Below, piece by piece: positions 62,140-64,000 of a stretch of DNA of 64,000 bases. The position numbers and the translations under genes are program-made. Origin of the DNA: Burkholderia sp. NRF60-BP8 (GTDB lineage Bacteria > Pseudomonadota > Gammaproteobacteria > Burkholderiales > Burkholderiaceae). The DNA lies in NCBI RefSeq assembly GCF_001522585.2, contig NZ_CP013372.1, positions 1,178,001 to 1,242,000 on the forward strand. The letters run 5' to 3'. The notes below the pieces were generated by a model. That model was not told where the DNA came from, searched no databases, and worked only from the letters and a program-made list of their open reading frames with translations. Each line of letters begins with the position of its first letter. Position 1 is the first letter of the stretch.

Positions 62140-63102
62140 ATGAAAGCAGCAGTCGTGACGGGCGCCGGCGCGCGTCCCGTCCATATGGAATTCGACGCGC
62201 CGCCCGCGATGCCGGGCCACCGCCTGATCGACGTGACGGCGTCGGCGTTGAGCCGGCTCGCGCAGGGGCGCGCGGCCGGCACGCATTACTCGTCGGACCG
62301 ACGCTATCCGTTCGTCGTCGGTGTCGACGGCGTGGGGCGTCTCGACGACGGTCGGCGCGTCTACTTCTTCGGTGCCCCGGCGCCGTTCGGCGCGATGGCC
62401 GAACGCACGATCGTGCCCGATCCGCAGTGCGTGCCGCTGCCGGACGCGCTCGACGACGTCACGGCCGCGGCGATCGCGATTCCGGGGATGTCGTCGTGGG
62501 CGGCGCTGACCGAACGTGCGCGGCTCGTCGCGGGCGAGACGGTGCTCGTCAATGGCGCGACCGGCACGTCGGGGCGGCTCGCAGTGCGGATCGCGAAGCA
62601 TCTCGGCGCGGCGAAGGTCGTCGCGACCGGCCGCAACGCGGCCGCGTTGCAGGCGTTGCTGAATGCCGGCGCGGACGCCGTCGTGTCGCTGCAGCAGGAC
62701 GACGCGCATCTGGTGCGGGCGCTCGAACCGCATTTCCGCGCGGGCGTGGATGTCGTGCTCGATTATCTGTGGGGGGCCAGCGCGCGGACGCTGCTGGTTG
62801 CCGGCGCGAAGGCGACACCCGATGGCCGCCGGCTGCGTTTCGTGCAGATCGGCTCGATCGGCGGCGCGGACGTGCTGGTGCCGGGCGCCGTGCTGCGGGC
62901 GACCGCAATCGAACTGATGGGCAGCGGGATCGGCAGCGTGTCGCTGCCGCGCTTGTTGGCGTCGGTGCGCGGCGTATTCGAAGCGGCCGGGCCGGCGGGC
63001 CTCACGATCGACACGCGGGAGGTGCCGCTGTCGGCGGTCGGCGAACATTGGGGCGATACGAGCAGCGTCGTGCGTCCGGTGTTCACGATGCGTGGCGATT
63101 AA
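62140..63102 (+). CDS. MDR-family NADPH:quinone-reductase-like oxidoreductase
   Basis: The 320-residue protein has the MDR fold without zinc ligands: N-terminal GroES-like domain (MKAAVVTGAGARPVHMEFDAPP), nucleotide loop LVNGATGTSGRLAVRIAKHLGA and GATGRNAAALQALLNAGAD-like region (VVATGRNAAALQALLNAG). It is closest in type to quinone oxidoreductases/alcohol dehydrogenase-like reductases. AraC-controlled expression is likely from the divergent arrangement. Substrate unknown. Confidence 0.85.
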   Translation: MKAAVVTGAGARPVHMEFDAPPAMPGHRLIDVTASALSRLAQGRAAGTHYSSDRRYPFVVGVDGVGRLDDGRRVYFFGAPAPFGAMAERTIVPDPQCVPLPDALDDVTAAAIAIPGMSSWAALTERARLVAGETVLVNGATGTSGRLAVRIAKHLGAAKVVATGRNAAALQALLNAGADAVVSLQQDDAHLVRALEPHFRAGVDVVLDYLWGASARTLLVAGAKATPDGRRLRFVQIGSIGGADVLVPGAVLRATAIELMGSGIGSVSLPRLLASVRGVFEAAGPAGLTIDTREVPLSAVGEHWGDTSSVVRPVFTMRGD

Positions 63103-63238
63103 GCGGCGCATCGCCAGGCGGCGGGCCGGCGGAGCGTCGGATTGCGCGGTAGCATCGGGCTGTTCGCCGTCGTGCCGCCTCGCGTGGCGTGAAAGCAGGC
63201 GGGCGGCCGACCGCCCACCGACGCCGGCCGCGTCGGCG

Positions 63239-64000
63239 TCAGAACCGCTGCTGAATCCCCGCCGTGACGCCCACCTGCGTGGTCCCATACCCCGCGAAAT
63301 CGCGCGACACGCCGACCTTCTGGTCGTGTTTCGCGATCGCGAACGCGCCGGCCGCGTACAGCACCGTCCGCTTCGACAGCGCGTAGTTCGCACGCATCGA
63401 CACCAGCGTCGGATCGGCGTCGCTGCCGCCCTTGATGTTCTGGTGATAAACGGCCGCGATCAGCGAGAACGCCGGCGTGAACTGATACGACCCGCCGAGC
63501 CAGACCATGTCGCTCAACTGGTTCGCCGCCGTGGTGCGGAACGTGCGCTTGTAGTTGCGGTAGCCGGCCATCGTCTTCAGGTTGCCGAAGTCGTAGCTCA
63601 GGCCGGCATGGATTCCCTGGATATAGTCGACCGTATCGGCCGGCGTGACGCTGTCGGCCGCGCCGTTCTGCCGGTCGAACGTGACGACCGCCGCGAACGG
63701 TCCCTTCTCGTAGCCGACCGCGAAATCGTATTTCGAACTGGTTTTCATGCTGCCCGGCACGTTGCCGAAGCCGTACAGCGCGCCGAACTTGAAGCCGCCG
63801 AATTCGCCGTCGTAGCGCACCGCGTTCGACGAGCGCGTGAACATGCCGTCCTTGCGGCCGCCCGTCGCCATCGACGACGACGCCCACGAGTAGTTCTGCG
63901 CGTAGCCCATCGGGTCGAACGGCAGCATGTAGTCGTAGGTGACGGTGTAGTTGCGGCCGAGCGTCAGTTCGCCCCATTTGCTCTTCAGGCCGACCGTCGC
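63239..64000 (-). CDS. Outer-membrane porin, C-terminal part
   Basis: The frame is open through the window edge, so the N-terminus (signal peptide) is outside; 253 residues are visible. It has the alternating beta-strand pattern of the Burkholderia 16-strand porins (porin_4), e.g. GELTLGRNYTVTYDYMLPFDPMGYAQN and ending VGVTAGIQQRF with the C-terminal Phe required for outer-membrane assembly. Its substrate is probably small anionic or neutral solutes; not deducible. It converges with the MDR gene. Confidence 0.9.
   Translation of the reverse strand, partial: ATVGLKSKWGELTLGRNYTVTYDYMLPFDPMGYAQNYSWASSSMATGGRKDGMFTRSSNAVRYDGEFGGFKFGALYGFGNVPGSMKTSSKYDFAVGYEKGPFAAVVTFDRQNGAADSVTPADTVDYIQGIHAGLSYDFGNLKTMAGYRNYKRTFRTTAANQLSDMVWLGGSYQFTPAFSLIAAVYHQNIKGGSDADPTLVSMRANYALSKRTVLYAAGAFAIAKHDQKVGVSRDFAGYGTTQVGVTAGIQQRF

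Noticed and set aside
1..64000. tRNA, rRNA or transposase genes
   Set aside because: I looked for tRNA-like cloverleaf ends and IS-type ORFs and saw none that I could support.

Overview
The window is high-GC proteobacterial DNA with long ORFs on both strands. Gene content and order match the second chromosome of a Burkholderia cepacia complex species. The main evidence is a c-di-GMP-controlled biofilm exopolysaccharide locus (the Bep locus, with regulators BerA and BerB), followed by gluconate 2-dehydrogenase and 4-hydroxyphenylacetate (hpa) genes. The species assignment rests on family recognition and remembered synteny, not on a search.

Layout. Positions 1-2.9 kb hold the end of a DUF4865 gene, a tiny membrane ORF and a secreted GH3 beta-glucosidase. 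Positions 3.3-23.8 kb are the exopolysaccharide locus: outer-membrane export lipoprotein (minus strand), a complete four-gene GDP-D-glycero-D-manno-heptose module, a Wzc-type co-polymerase, three GT4-like glycosyltransferases, Wzy, Wzx, a tandem alpha/beta hydrolase, an acyltransferase, a GH71/99-like secreted hydrolase, then ManC and an ElaA-like GNAT on the minus strand. Positions 25.1-36.6 kb hold the sigma54 activator BerB, a translationally coupled minus-strand operon (carrier protein, acyl-CoA-dehydrogenase-fold flavoprotein, amino acid:[carrier protein] ligase, DUF1839 protein, GH2 beta-mannosidase), two paralogous Crp/Fnr regulators (one is BerA) and the initiating sugar-phosphate transferase.

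Positions 36.9-41.1 kb carry housekeeping or unlinked genes (DksA/TraR-like, PolX, alanine dehydrogenase, DUF3995). Positions 41.1-46 kb have a 9-bp tandem array, a 16-bp perfect palindrome and the three-subunit membrane gluconate 2-dehydrogenase. A K+/H+ antiporter, an orphan fimbrial-type adhesin, a non-dcw PBP3 (FtsI), a small unknown and an extended SDR follow. Positions 54.3-60.9 kb are the hpa meta-cleavage operon with its MarR-type regulator HpaR. The end holds an AraC regulator, a small unknown, a quinone-reductase-like MDR and the C-terminal part of a porin.

How the genes work together. The exopolysaccharide genes form a Wzx/Wzy system: the WcaJ-like enzyme primes undecaprenyl phosphate, three GTs extend, Wzx flips, Wzy polymerises and Wzc plus the export lipoprotein export. 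ManC and the heptose module supply GDP-mannose and probably GDP-heptose. A sigma54 promoter lies upstream of berA, consistent with the published cascade c-di-GMP > BerB/RpoN > berA > exopolysaccharide. The most intriguing part is the aminoacyl-carrier-protein operon between the two regulators: its zinc-site residues match the characterised Bradyrhizobium Gly:carrier-protein ligase in spacing, and its neighbours (a flavoprotein lacking the dehydrogenase Glu and a Cys-Asp-His protein) suggest an undescribed aminoacyl-modification pathway coupled to the biofilm matrix.
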